Origin: Chthonomonadia bacterium | Lineage (GTDB): Bacteria; Armatimonadota; HRBIN16 | Length of the DNA stretch: 64,000 bases | Direction: 5' to 3' | Assembly: GCA_013314755.1 (NCBI GenBank) | Contig: JABUFA010000012.1 | Span: 39,181-103,180, forward strand | Shown here: in pieces, positions 34,636 through 42,832 of the stretch | How the letters are laid out: every line of letters begins with the position of its first letter | Position numbering within the stretch: the first letter of the stretch is position 1 | Notes under the pieces: model-generated | Told to the model about the DNA's origin: nothing | What the model saw: the letters and a program-made list of their open reading frames with translations, nothing else | The model's database searches: none | Position numbers and translations under genes: made by a program

Positions 34636-37268
34636 CGAATACATTCGCCATGATGATACCTATAGACCTTCGCTGTGAATATCTGTCGCGCCCGATGGGG
34701 GTAGATGTGCCGCAGCCGCGCCTGAGCTGGACGCTGTGGTCGCGCGAACGCGCACAGAGGCAAACCGCCTACCGCATTCTGGTCGCCAGCAGTCCCGACC
34801 TGCTCGCTCGTGATGAGGGAGACCTGTGGGACACCGGCAGAGTGGAATCCGATCAGACCACCCACATCCCCTACACAGGCAAGCCCCTGCGGTCGCTTCA
34901 GCGATGTTACTGGAAGGTGCAGGCGTGGGATGCGCAGGGGAACCCGTCCGAATGGAGCGAGATTTCCTGGTGGGAGATGGGCATCCTGCACCCCGAGGAG
35001 TGGAAGGCGCAGTGGATTTCGGCGCCGCAGGCGGAACCGGCTCCTCTGCTCCGCAAAGCGTTTCTGGTGAGTGCACCGGTAAGGCGGGCACGTGCGCTGG
35101 TATGCGGACTGGGTTACTACGAGCTCTGGGTGAACGGGGCGCGCGTGGGCGACCATGTGCTCGACCCCGCCCAGACGGATTACGAAGGGCGCGCGCTTTA
35201 CGTGGTATACGACATCACGCACCTGCTGATGCCGGGCGAGAACGCTGTGGGCATCATGCTGGGCAACGGATGGTTCCATCAGGCTGTGGTGTGGGGCGGG
35301 ATGTCGTACGGGCTTCCGTGCGCCCTGTTGCAGATGGCGCTGGAGTATGAAGACGGCACAGCCGAACTCATCTGCACCGACGGGTCGTGGAAAACTTTCC
35401 CCGGACCGGTGCTCAAAAACAACGTCTACGCTGGCGAGGAGTACGACGCGCGGCTCGAGGTGCTCGGCTGGAGCACTGCCTCGTTTGATGATTCGGCATG
35501 GCGGCCTGTACAGGTGATTCCCTCACCAACGAAGCGACTGCAAAGCCAGCTGATGCCTCCCATCCAACGGATAAAAACACTTCAGCCCATCAGCCTGTGG
35601 CAGGTACAGCCGGGCGTGTGGGTATATGACATGGGACAGAACTTCGCCGGCTGGGCACGGTTGAAGGTAGAGGCTCCCGAAGGCACGACCATCACCCTGC
35701 GTTTCGCCGAAGAACTGCACCCCGATGGCAGCATTGACCCTGCCAGCACCGGCGTGTTTGCAACCAACGTGGTGCAGACCGACCGTTACACCTGCAAAGG
35801 CACAGGCGTGGAAATCTGGGAACCGCGCTTTACCTATCACGGCTTCCGCTATGTGGAGATGACAGGCTATCCGGGTACGCCCACGCTGGACATGCTGGGG
35901 GGAGTGGTGGTGCACACCGCCGTTCAGCCAGCGGGCACGTTCGAGTGCTCTGACGAGATGCTGAATCGCATCCACCGCACCGCTCTGTGGACGGAGGTAA
36001 GCAACCTGCACAGCGTGCCCACCGACTGCCCACACCGCGAGCGATGTGGCTGGCTGGGCGACGCGCATGTCTCGGCGGAGATGACCATCTATAACTTTGA
36101 AATGGCGCCCTTCTGGCGCAAGTACCTGGAGGACATAGAAACCTCGCTGACCGAGAATGGACTGCCCACCTTTGTCGCGCCCGGTAAGCGCAAAATCGGC
36201 GAGGCGTCGCCCGACTGGGGAACCGCTATCGTGCAGATACCCTACTATCTCTATGTGTACTACGGCGATACCACCGTGCTGGAGAAACATTACGACACCA
36301 TGAAACAGTGGGTGGAACACCTGCAGGAAAGCGCGCAGGATATGATTGTTTCGGCGGGGCTGGGGGACTGGTGTGCACCCGGTTCGGTACCGGGCAATAC
36401 GCCCATCCCGATTACCTCCACCGCGGTTTTCTATCTGGACGCCCGCATCATGCAGCGCGTGGCGCAGGTGCTGGGCAAAACGGAAGACGCCAGCGTGTTT
36501 GAACAGCTTGCCACGCAGATACGTGAGGCGTTCAATCGCCACTTCTTCAACGCCGAAGAGCGCAGTTATGGCAGTCAAACGGCGGATGTGCTCGCGCTGG
36601 CATGGGGGCTGGTGCCGGAGGGGATGGAGCAGGCAGTTGCGGACAGCCTCGCGCGGGATGTGATGAAACGGCATCGCGGGCATCATACGACAGGCATTTT
36701 CGGCTTGCGTCATCTGTTCTGGACGCTGAGCGAGTACGGGCACGGCGATGTGGCGATGACCATCCTGCACCAGACCGACTATCCCAGCATCGGGTATCTG
36801 TTCTCCTTAGGCGCAACCACGCTGTGGGAATGGTGGAGTGAGCCTGAGATTGAACAGCAGGAAGGTCCGCGTTCCTGCAACCACCCCATGCAGGGCGGGT
36901 TCGATGCGTGGTTCTTTTACGGTATCGCGGGCATACGCCCATGCGCAAACACGCCCGGTTTCAGGCACTTCGTGCTGAAGCCCCATATCCTGCCGGGGAT
37001 AGAATGGGCGAGGGCAAGCTACCGTTCCGTGCGCGGGCTGATACGTAGCGAGTGGCGCAGGGAAGGCGAGCGACTGCACTGGAAGGTGAGCGTTCCCCCA
37101 AACACCAGCGCGACCGTTTACCTGCCCGCTACAGAGGTGAACAGCGTCACCGAAAACGGCAAGCCTTTGGACGAGGCAGAAGGTGTACAGGTTCGCGGCG
37201 CCGAGCGCGGATTTGTGGTGGTCAACATCGGTTCGGGAGAGTACCGGTTCGACGTTGGCATGGGGTAG
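34632..37268 (+). CDS. Alpha-L-rhamnosidase (GH78)
   Basis: An 878-residue glycoside hydrolase with the full GH78 layout: an N-terminal Ig-like domain (PRLSWTLWSRERAQRQTAYRI), a beta-sandwich domain (residues about 140-330), and the (alpha/alpha)6 barrel with the conserved PTDCPHRERCGWLGDAHV segment, which contains catalytic-site acids, followed by a C-terminal beta domain. It cleaves terminal L-rhamnose from polysaccharides or glycosides. No signal peptide is seen, so it should be cytoplasmic and act on imported oligosaccharides. The ATG overlaps the preceding stop (ATGA), with AGGAG eleven bases upstream. It is co-translated with the UroD-like genes. Confidence 0.92.
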   Translation: MTNTFAMMIPIDLRCEYLSRPMGVDVPQPRLSWTLWSRERAQRQTAYRILVASSPDLLARDEGDLWDTGRVESDQTTHIPYTGKPLRSLQRCYWKVQAWDAQGNPSEWSEISWWEMGILHPEEWKAQWISAPQAEPAPLLRKAFLVSAPVRRARALVCGLGYYELWVNGARVGDHVLDPAQTDYEGRALYVVYDITHLLMPGENAVGIMLGNGWFHQAVVWGGMSYGLPCALLQMALEYEDGTAELICTDGSWKTFPGPVLKNNVYAGEEYDARLEVLGWSTASFDDSAWRPVQVIPSPTKRLQSQLMPPIQRIKTLQPISLWQVQPGVWVYDMGQNFAGWARLKVEAPEGTTITLRFAEELHPDGSIDPASTGVFATNVVQTDRYTCKGTGVEIWEPRFTYHGFRYVEMTGYPGTPTLDMLGGVVVHTAVQPAGTFECSDEMLNRIHRTALWTEVSNLHSVPTDCPHRERCGWLGDAHVSAEMTIYNFEMAPFWRKYLEDIETSLTENGLPTFVAPGKRKIGEASPDWGTAIVQIPYYLYVYYGDTTVLEKHYDTMKQWVEHLQESAQDMIVSAGLGDWCAPGSVPGNTPIPITSTAVFYLDARIMQRVAQVLGKTEDASVFEQLATQIREAFNRHFFNAEERSYGSQTADVLALAWGLVPEGMEQAVADSLARDVMKRHRGHHTTGIFGLRHLFWTLSEYGHGDVAMTILHQTDYPSIGYLFSLGATTLWEWWSEPEIEQQEGPRSCNHPMQGGFDAWFFYGIAGIRPCANTPGFRHFVLKPHILPGIEWARASYRSVRGLIRSEWRREGERLHWKVSVPPNTSATVYLPATEVNSVTENGKPLDEAEGVQVRGAERGFVVVNIGSGEYRFDVGMG

Positions 37269-37286
37269 AGGCAGGTTGATAGCCGT

Positions 37287-37508
37287 TCAATCCACCTCCT
37301 GATACACCACAGGTCGGTAACGGGGCGGCGGTATTGGTTTTCCTTCCGCGCGTGCAGATTCCAGCCACGCCTGCTTCGCTATCAGCACCTCGCGCAGAGC
37401 CTCTTCCGGGGTTTCGCCGAAGGCGGAACAGCCCGGCAGGTCGGGAATATCTGCAATATAGCCACCGTCCTCTTCGCTGTAGAACAGGTTGATATGATAG
37501 TCTTTCAT
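37287..37508 (-). CDS. HicB-family antitoxin-like protein
   Basis: A 73-residue HicB/UPF0150 protein with the partial RNase H-like fold: HINLFYSEEDGGYIADIPDLPGCSAFGETPEEALREV. The C-terminal 20 residues (KPIPPPRYRP) follow the usual pattern, without an added DNA-binding domain. HicB antitoxins block HicA ribonucleases, but no HicA gene is adjacent; instead a 42-residue open frame overlaps its start. It may be an orphan, or the small frame may be a partner. Confidence 0.85.
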   Translation of the reverse strand: MKDYHINLFYSEEDGGYIADIPDLPGCSAFGETPEEALREVLIAKQAWLESARAEGKPIPPPRYRPVVYQEVD

Positions 37509-37633
37509 TGGTCTGATTCCTCCCGAACAGAAAGGTTGTATTTCTGTATCAACTGCACAATTTGTCGAAGCTGATAGGGCTGCATGAGCAGCCCCCCAGT
37601 CTCCTGCCGAGTTACCTTGTATTTCCATCCCAC
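37505..37633 (-). CDS. 42-residue ORF coupled to HicB
   Basis: A short frame starting with GTG at 37633, eight bases after GAGGAG, and ending in a TGA that overlaps the HicB ATG (ATGA). The product begins MGWKYKVTRQETGGLL and ends IQKYNLSVREESDQ, with one amphipathic helix (YQLRQIVQLIQKY). It does not look like HicA, which has a double-stranded-RNA-binding fold and a GSHH-type motif. The ATGA coupling and ribosome-binding site argue that it is translated. It could be a small partner of HicB or a remnant; no family was recognised. Confidence 0.55.
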   Translation of the reverse strand: MGWKYKVTRQETGGLLMQPYQLRQIVQLIQKYNLSVREESDQ

Positions 37634-37722
37634 GCAGGGTACTCCTCGTCATGCCGACAGGAATAGAGCGCACCTTTTCCGTATTATAACTAACAACGGA
37701 ACGGCACACGGAGGGTCACACA

Positions 37723-39987
37723 GTGGCTTTCAGAGTACCGGTTATCATCCTTTTGCTGACGGTAGGAGTAAACACGATGGCACAAACAAACATTCCGCGT
37801 CCTGAACATCCGCGCCCCGATTTTCAGCGCGAGCTGTGGCTCAACCTGAACGGGGAGTGGGAGTTCGAAATAGACAACGAAGGCATCGGCGAACAACAGG
37901 GCTGGATATCTGGTAAAAGCTTCTCTCGACGCATTCTGGTGCCTTTCGCACCGGAAAGCAAACTCTCCGGCATCGGCAACACCGACTTTATGACGCATGT
38001 GTGGTATCGCCGACACTTTCGAGTGCCTGCCAGCTTGAAAGGGAAACGCCTGTTCCTGCACTTTGGAGCAGTGGACTGGCACGCGCGCGTATGGCTGAAC
38101 GGCATATTCCTGGGCGAGCACCGCGGCGGCTATACGCCCTTCCGCTTTGACATCACCCGGCATGTGCGCCCGGGCGAGAACGAGCTGGTGGTGCATGTGA
38201 TCGATGAAACGCGCTCCGGCAAGCAGGCAACGGGCAAACAGAGCCACGAGCGTCACTCTTACGGCTGTGTGTACACCCGCACCACAGGCATCTGGCAGAC
38301 CGTGTGGCTGGAGGCGACGGGCGATACCTACCTCAAAACCTTCCATCTGATACCCGACCCCGATGGCGGGCGGGTCATCTTTCAGGGCTGGGTAGATGGC
38401 ACGCAGAAAGGCACGAAGGTGCGCCTGCGAGCATACGCCGGCGGCAAGCTGGTTGGCGAAGAGGTCGTGCCTGCCAACTGGCGCAACACCATCGGCGTGC
38501 TCAAGCTGTCCACCGTCAAACTGTGGCATCCCGGCAAGCCGTTCCTCTACGACCTGACGATAACGGTAGAGCGTAACGGCAAGGCGGTGGACACCGTGAA
38601 GAGCTATTTCGGTTTGCGCAAGATTACCATTGAGGGTAACCGCTTCCTGATTAACGGCAAACCGGTGTTCCAGCGATTGATTCTGGACCAGGGTTTCTAT
38701 CCCGATGGCATCTACACAGCGCCCTCCGATGAAGCCCTGCGCCGGGACATTGAGCTGTCCATGGCAGCCGGCTTTAACGGCGCGCGCCTGCACCAGAAGG
38801 TGTTTGAGCCGCGTTTCCTTTACTGGGCGGATAAACTGGGTTACATCGTGTGGGGCGAGTATCCCTCGTGGGGACTGAACGTGAACGACTACGAGGCAGT
38901 CACTTACGCAGTACAGGAATGGCGCGAAGCGCTGGAGCGCGACCGCAATCACCCCAGCATCATCGGCTGGTGTCCGTTGAACGAGACCGACAGCAGTAAG
39001 GGTTCTGCACTGGCGCAGATTCTGCTGGCGACCACACAAACCATGGACCCCACGCGTCCCTGGCTGGACGCCAGCGGATATGTACATTTCGTGCCCGAAA
39101 CGGACGTATATGACTGCCACGACTACACGCAGGATCCGCAGGTCTTCGCGCAACGGTATGAGCCTTTCAAGCAGATGGGTACCCGTGCGTGGAACAACGT
39201 CCCCGGCGACCCGCGCAGTGCCTACCGCGGTCAACCGTATTTCGTGAGCGAGTACGGCGGTATGCGCATTCGCACTGGACACTCCACCGGCGAAGGCTGG
39301 GGCTATGGCGAGACCGACCTGCAGGAGTTCCTCAAACGCTACAAGGAGCTGACCGATGTTCTGCTGGATAACCCCAACATGTTCGGTTTCTGCTATACCC
39401 AGCTGACCGACGTGGAGCAGGAACAGAACGGCGTATACTTCTACGACCGCCAGCCCAAGTACGACCCGGCTCTGCTGAAGGCGATTAATGCACGCCCCGC
39501 CGCGTACGAAACCCAGCCGCCGCGCGTGCTGGACATCCAGTGGGTGGAGCTACTGCCTACCTCACAGCACAGCGCACAGCGGTGGCGCTACACCCTGCAG
39601 AAGCCAGCAGACGGCTGGACACGCCCCGACTATGACGACAGCGCATGGTTGGAGGGGGAAGGCGGTTTTGGCACGCAGGGCACGCCCGGTGCGGTGGTGC
39701 GAACCAATTGGAACACTTCCGACATCTGGCTTCGCAAGCGGTTCCATCTGTCGGATGTGGATTTTAAACACCTCGCGCTGGTGGTCCACCACGATGAAGA
39801 CGCGGAGGTCTACGTCAACGGCAGGCTGGTGGCGAGCTTCAAAGGCTTTCTCACCAGCTACACGGAGCATATCCTCACCGATGCGCTGAAAGGGGCGCTC
39901 AAACCCGGTGAGAACACGATTGCGATACACTGTCGCCAGACCACCGGTGGGCAGTACATCGACGTCGGCATCGTGGGAGCGCGATAA
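37723..39987 (+). CDS. Secreted glycoside hydrolase family 2 (beta-galactosidase/glucuronidase-like)
   Basis: A 754-residue exported GH2 enzyme. A signal peptide ends near NTMA (residue 20). A sugar-binding jelly roll (residues 35-200), an Ig-like domain (200-300) and a TIM barrel (300-600) follow. The acid/base is Glu421 (CPLNETD) and the nucleophile Glu510 (FVSEYGG). The last 150 residues form an extra jelly roll (WTRPDYDDSAWLEGEGGFG) that may bind carbohydrate. The substrate (galactoside, glucuronide or mannoside) cannot be assigned. GTG 37723 has GGAGGG seven bases upstream; a TATAAC near 37684 may be its promoter. Confidence 0.88.
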   Translation: MAFRVPVIILLLTVGVNTMAQTNIPRPEHPRPDFQRELWLNLNGEWEFEIDNEGIGEQQGWISGKSFSRRILVPFAPESKLSGIGNTDFMTHVWYRRHFRVPASLKGKRLFLHFGAVDWHARVWLNGIFLGEHRGGYTPFRFDITRHVRPGENELVVHVIDETRSGKQATGKQSHERHSYGCVYTRTTGIWQTVWLEATGDTYLKTFHLIPDPDGGRVIFQGWVDGTQKGTKVRLRAYAGGKLVGEEVVPANWRNTIGVLKLSTVKLWHPGKPFLYDLTITVERNGKAVDTVKSYFGLRKITIEGNRFLINGKPVFQRLILDQGFYPDGIYTAPSDEALRRDIELSMAAGFNGARLHQKVFEPRFLYWADKLGYIVWGEYPSWGLNVNDYEAVTYAVQEWREALERDRNHPSIIGWCPLNETDSSKGSALAQILLATTQTMDPTRPWLDASGYVHFVPETDVYDCHDYTQDPQVFAQRYEPFKQMGTRAWNNVPGDPRSAYRGQPYFVSEYGGMRIRTGHSTGEGWGYGETDLQEFLKRYKELTDVLLDNPNMFGFCYTQLTDVEQEQNGVYFYDRQPKYDPALLKAINARPAAYETQPPRVLDIQWVELLPTSQHSAQRWRYTLQKPADGWTRPDYDDSAWLEGEGGFGTQGTPGAVVRTNWNTSDIWLRKRFHLSDVDFKHLALVVHHDEDAEVYVNGRLVASFKGFLTSYTEHILTDALKGALKPGENTIAIHCRQTTGGQYIDVGIVGAR

Positions 39988-40083
39988 ACGGCGTTGACAG
40001 GGTGGGAAGGGAGGGGAACCCTATCTCTCGCTCTAAAGCGCATTTCGGAGGTAAAATATACCCGAAGAGGTGGACGAGGGGAG

Positions 40084-40422
40084 ATGGAACGGATAGACGC
40101 TCAAACCATTATTACCCTCCTGCTGGAGGACGTGGAACTGCGCGAAGAGGTGTTGAGGGCGATAGAGCCGGAAGAGGTGCGCCGCCTGTACGACGAACAA
40201 CGCGACATCCGGCAGAGGATGCGCGAGATAGAGATACAACATGCTCATCTGGAGATGGAATTGAGAGAGCTTCAGGCTCGGCACAGGGAGCTGGAGGAGC
40301 GTGTGCGCCGGGCAGAGACGATTATATACCGGATAATGAAAGGGGAAGGCTCGGATAGCTCCGACCGCGCGCTGGGCTTCCTGATAGTGCGCAAACCATG
40401 GAACGATACAACCTTGAACTGA
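40084..40422 (+). CDS. Coiled-coil protein, unknown
   Basis: A 112-residue protein dominated by a charged coiled coil at about residues 35-85 (IRQRMREIEIQHAHLEMELR). The N-terminus (DAQTIITLLLEDVELREEVLRAI) is an amphipathic helix. No family was recognised. It lies 34 bases upstream of the DNA methyltransferase, in the same direction, so the two could form an operon. AGAGGTGG lies ten bases before the ATG. Confidence 0.6.
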   Translation: MERIDAQTIITLLLEDVELREEVLRAIEPEEVRRLYDEQRDIRQRMREIEIQHAHLEMELRELQARHRELEERVRRAETIIYRIMKGEGSDSSDRALGFLIVRKPWNDTTLN

Positions 40423-40456
40423 CTAAACGTGGGGATACCTGTCTAAAGCGATTGCC

Positions 40457-41665
40457 GTGCATGACCAGTCGGATATACACCGTTGCTTAGCCACCTTCTG
40501 TCTTTTCGGCAGGCAGACGGTCCTGCAGGGAACAAAGGGTATCCCCACCTATATCAACGAGTTCTGGACATCCAAACAGCGGCAGGCGAACAGCCTGCAC
40601 GAGATTGCCTACCGCGCCTGCTTCAAGCCGCAATTACCCCGGTTCTTCATCGAGCGTCTCACCGCACCGGGCGATGTGGTGTATGACCCCTTCATGGGAC
40701 GTGGCACGACCCTCCTGGAATCCGCTTTGCTGGGCAGGATACCTTACGGCTGTGACGTAAACCCACTGAGCGACATCCTGACGCGCCCACGTCTGAACCC
40801 GCCATACCTCGCACAGGTGCAAGAGCGCCTCGCGGAGATAAACCTGAGCCGATGCCAGCACTACTCGCAGGAGCTGGAGGTATTCTACCACCCCGAAACG
40901 CTCACCGCCATCTGCGCCCTGCGAGAGTACCTGCTGGACCGAGAACAGCAGGGAACCATAGACGATGTAGACCGCTGGATCCGCATGGTAGCGGTGAACA
41001 GGCTGACGGGGCACAGCCAGGGCTTCTTCTCGGTGTACACCCTGCCGCCCAATCAGGCGGTATCTATCGACTCCCAGCGCAAGATTAACGAGCGGCTGGG
41101 ACAGACGCCACCGAGGCGCGACGTACGCGAGATTATCCTGCGCAAGACTCGCGCTCTTCTACGCGACTGCGGTGAGCGGGTGTGCCACATGTTACAAACC
41201 GTCAGCCCACACGCTCGGATACTCACCGCTCAGGCGCACCACACCCCGCAGATACCCGATGGCAGTGTACACCTGGTGGTGACCTCGCCGCCGTTTCTGG
41301 ATGTGGTGGATTACGCTCAGGACAACTGGCTACGATGCTGGTTCTGCGGGATAGATCCCCAGAGTGTGCCGATAACGATAGTCAGCAGTGTGGACGAGTG
41401 GCGCGAGGCGATGCGCGAGGTATTCAAGGAACTGGCTCGCGTGCTGGTTCGCGGCGGCTGGATTGCCTTCGAGGTCGGCGAGGTGAGGGGAGGCAGAGTG
41501 CGGTTAGAGGAAGTGGTTCTGCAGGCTGTGCAGGGTCTGCCCCTCGTTCCAGAGGCGATAGTGATTAACGACCAGCGGTTCACCAAAACGGCGCATATCT
41601 GGGGCGTGCAGAATCAGGCGAAGGGCACAAACACCAACCGCATCGTGCTGTTGCGACGCGAATAG
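40457..41665 (+). CDS. DNA methyltransferase (amino-methyltransferase, TSPPF type), orphan
   Basis: A 402-residue DNA N4-cytosine or N6-adenine methyltransferase. The AdoMet motif I DPFMGRGTT is at residues 77-85 and catalytic motif IV TSPPF at 276-280. Thus motif I precedes motif IV, separated by nearly 200 residues that probably hold the target-recognition part. TSPP(Y/F) is most common among N4-cytosine enzymes. No restriction enzyme gene is adjacent, so it may be an orphan methylase or paired with the coiled-coil gene upstream. The GTG start at 40457 has a poor ribosome-binding site and is uncertain. Confidence 0.8.
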   Translation: MHDQSDIHRCLATFCLFGRQTVLQGTKGIPTYINEFWTSKQRQANSLHEIAYRACFKPQLPRFFIERLTAPGDVVYDPFMGRGTTLLESALLGRIPYGCDVNPLSDILTRPRLNPPYLAQVQERLAEINLSRCQHYSQELEVFYHPETLTAICALREYLLDREQQGTIDDVDRWIRMVAVNRLTGHSQGFFSVYTLPPNQAVSIDSQRKINERLGQTPPRRDVREIILRKTRALLRDCGERVCHMLQTVSPHARILTAQAHHTPQIPDGSVHLVVTSPPFLDVVDYAQDNWLRCWFCGIDPQSVPITIVSSVDEWREAMREVFKELARVLVRGGWIAFEVGEVRGGRVRLEEVVLQAVQGLPLVPEAIVINDQRFTKTAHIWGVQNQAKGTNTNRIVLLRRE

Positions 41666-41666
41666 C

Positions 41667-42023
41667 TCAGGGATACATCCAGATTGCCTCACGTTCAATG
41701 CGGGGCGCAAAACGCCCTTCCTTCAGCATCTTCTGCCACTCGTCCTGAGTGTACACCAGCAGGTCGGTGCTGAGGGGAAGGTCTACCACGCTGAGAAGCC
41801 GCGCCCGCTCGATGAACGGCACGTCGGTCTGCCGAACGATGATGACGAGGTCGATATCACTGCCTACGCCCCAGTCGCCGCGAGCGTAGGAGCCGAACAG
41901 CCCGATTCGCACAATTTCGGGATGCTTCTGCGCCGTTTGCTCAGCCCAGGTCTTCACGGCGCGGCGCACGCTCTCGGCGTCGGGCCACTTCAGCACGGGC
42001 GAACTGAAGGATCTGACCGGCAT
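41667..42023 (-). CDS. MNT-type nucleotidyltransferase (HEPN partner)
   Basis: A 118-residue minimal nucleotidyltransferase with a canonical GSX10DXD motif (GSYARGDWGVGSDIDLVI). It overlaps the upstream HEPN gene by 83 bases. In such modules the HEPN protein is a ribonuclease toxin or RNA-binding protein, and the MNT protein modifies and silences it. It ends one base from the convergent methyltransferase gene. Confidence 0.85.
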   Translation of the reverse strand: MPVRSFSSPVLKWPDAESVRRAVKTWAEQTAQKHPEIVRIGLFGSYARGDWGVGSDIDLVIIVRQTDVPFIERARLLSVVDLPLSTDLLVYTQDEWQKMLKEGRFAPRIEREAIWMYP

Positions 42024-42366
42024 ACTCTATCGCCTCACTGCTCTGCCTCTGGGTGTAATACTCATAGGGCGCTCCCTCTGAAAATCCGTTTGGATAGCGA
42101 GGGGGAATGTAGTAAGCGTCCAGAACAGCAGCTACTTCCAGCAACTCGGCGGGAATATCTACGTCATCAGGAAGTTGTTTCAACAGCCTGAGTATCGAGT
42201 GTCCCCAGGCGTCCTGCCCCATCTGCAGATGAATAGCCTTGACCGCTTTCTCCGCTGCCTGCTGTGCTGCAAAACACGCCCACTCGTGCATCCCATGTTG
42301 CTGGCTGAACATGGCTTGCTGTAGGTCACGCTCCGCCTGTCGAAGCCAATCTACGGCGCGATTCAT
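41941..42366 (-). CDS. HEPN-domain protein (toxin partner)
   Basis: A 141-residue helical HEPN protein. WLRQAERDLQQAMFSQQHGMHEWACFAAQQAAEKAVKA is the textbook opening, followed by GHSILRLLKQL. The C-terminus is Arg-rich and overlaps the MNT gene. Unlike the HepT at 29.4 kb, no RX4HXY motif stands out, so the module belongs to a different HEPN subfamily; RNase activity is uncertain. Confidence 0.85.
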   Translation of the reverse strand: MNRAVDWLRQAERDLQQAMFSQQHGMHEWACFAAQQAAEKAVKAIHLQMGQDAWGHSILRLLKQLPDDVDIPAELLEVAAVLDAYYIPPRYPNGFSEGAPYEYYTQRQSSEAIEYAGQILQFARAEVARRRERAPRREDLG

Positions 42367-42413
42367 CCTTCACCTCTACGGTTGTTACAATGGCATTCAT
42401 ACTACTGATACCG

Positions 42414-42683
42414 TCAAGCTCGGTTGTTGCTCTCCGAACGTAACCCCAAAGACGGTTTGTCATCATACACGCTCATCTCTGGACTTTCCCACTCCTCGGC
42501 AAAGGAGGCGAGACGCGCACGCAGTTCTCGTGCCTGCTGTTCGTCAATACCGCGCGCACGCAGGTCCACGAGTGATGGGGTAAGAAAGACAACAATGACA
42601 GGGGTTCCATCGCTTACGTCGGGCGGGGACTCCGCTAATTCGACCCTGCCATCCCTGTATACGCCTTCAACCGTTGTCAACAT
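42414..42683 (-). CDS. Small antitoxin-like protein (DUF104-like)
   Basis: An 89-residue protein beginning MLTTVEGVYRDGRVELAE, a beta-strand start shared by DUF104/AF2212-type antitoxins. The segment TPVIVVFLTPS follows. The C-terminal half is helical with LRARLASFAEEW. ATG 42683 is chosen because GAGGAG lies eight bases upstream. No toxin gene is directly beside it; the HEPN-MNT pair lies downstream after 48 bases. Confidence 0.68.
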   Translation of the reverse strand: MLTTVEGVYRDGRVELAESPPDVSDGTPVIVVFLTPSLVDLRARGIDEQQARELRARLASFAEEWESPEMSVYDDKPSLGLRSESNNRA

Positions 42684-42832
42684 GGTCAAGACTCCTCACC
42701 AGATGGGCTTCGCGCCTTACAGCACCATCTAATTATAGCCGAATACCGAAACACTCCACAACATGCCGACTCACGCATGGCACAACATGCTATAATCTGG
42801 GCGGGATACTCAGCGCAGGGAGGGAACTAGAG

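Noticed and set aside
35523..36770. 415-codon minus-strand open frame
   Set aside because: Antisense of the rhamnosidase barrel; no recognisable motif.
37690..39282. 530-codon minus-strand open frame
   Set aside because: It lies opposite the GH2 gene, whose domains and catalytic residues are intact; the minus product looks like no protein family and is a GC-rich shadow.
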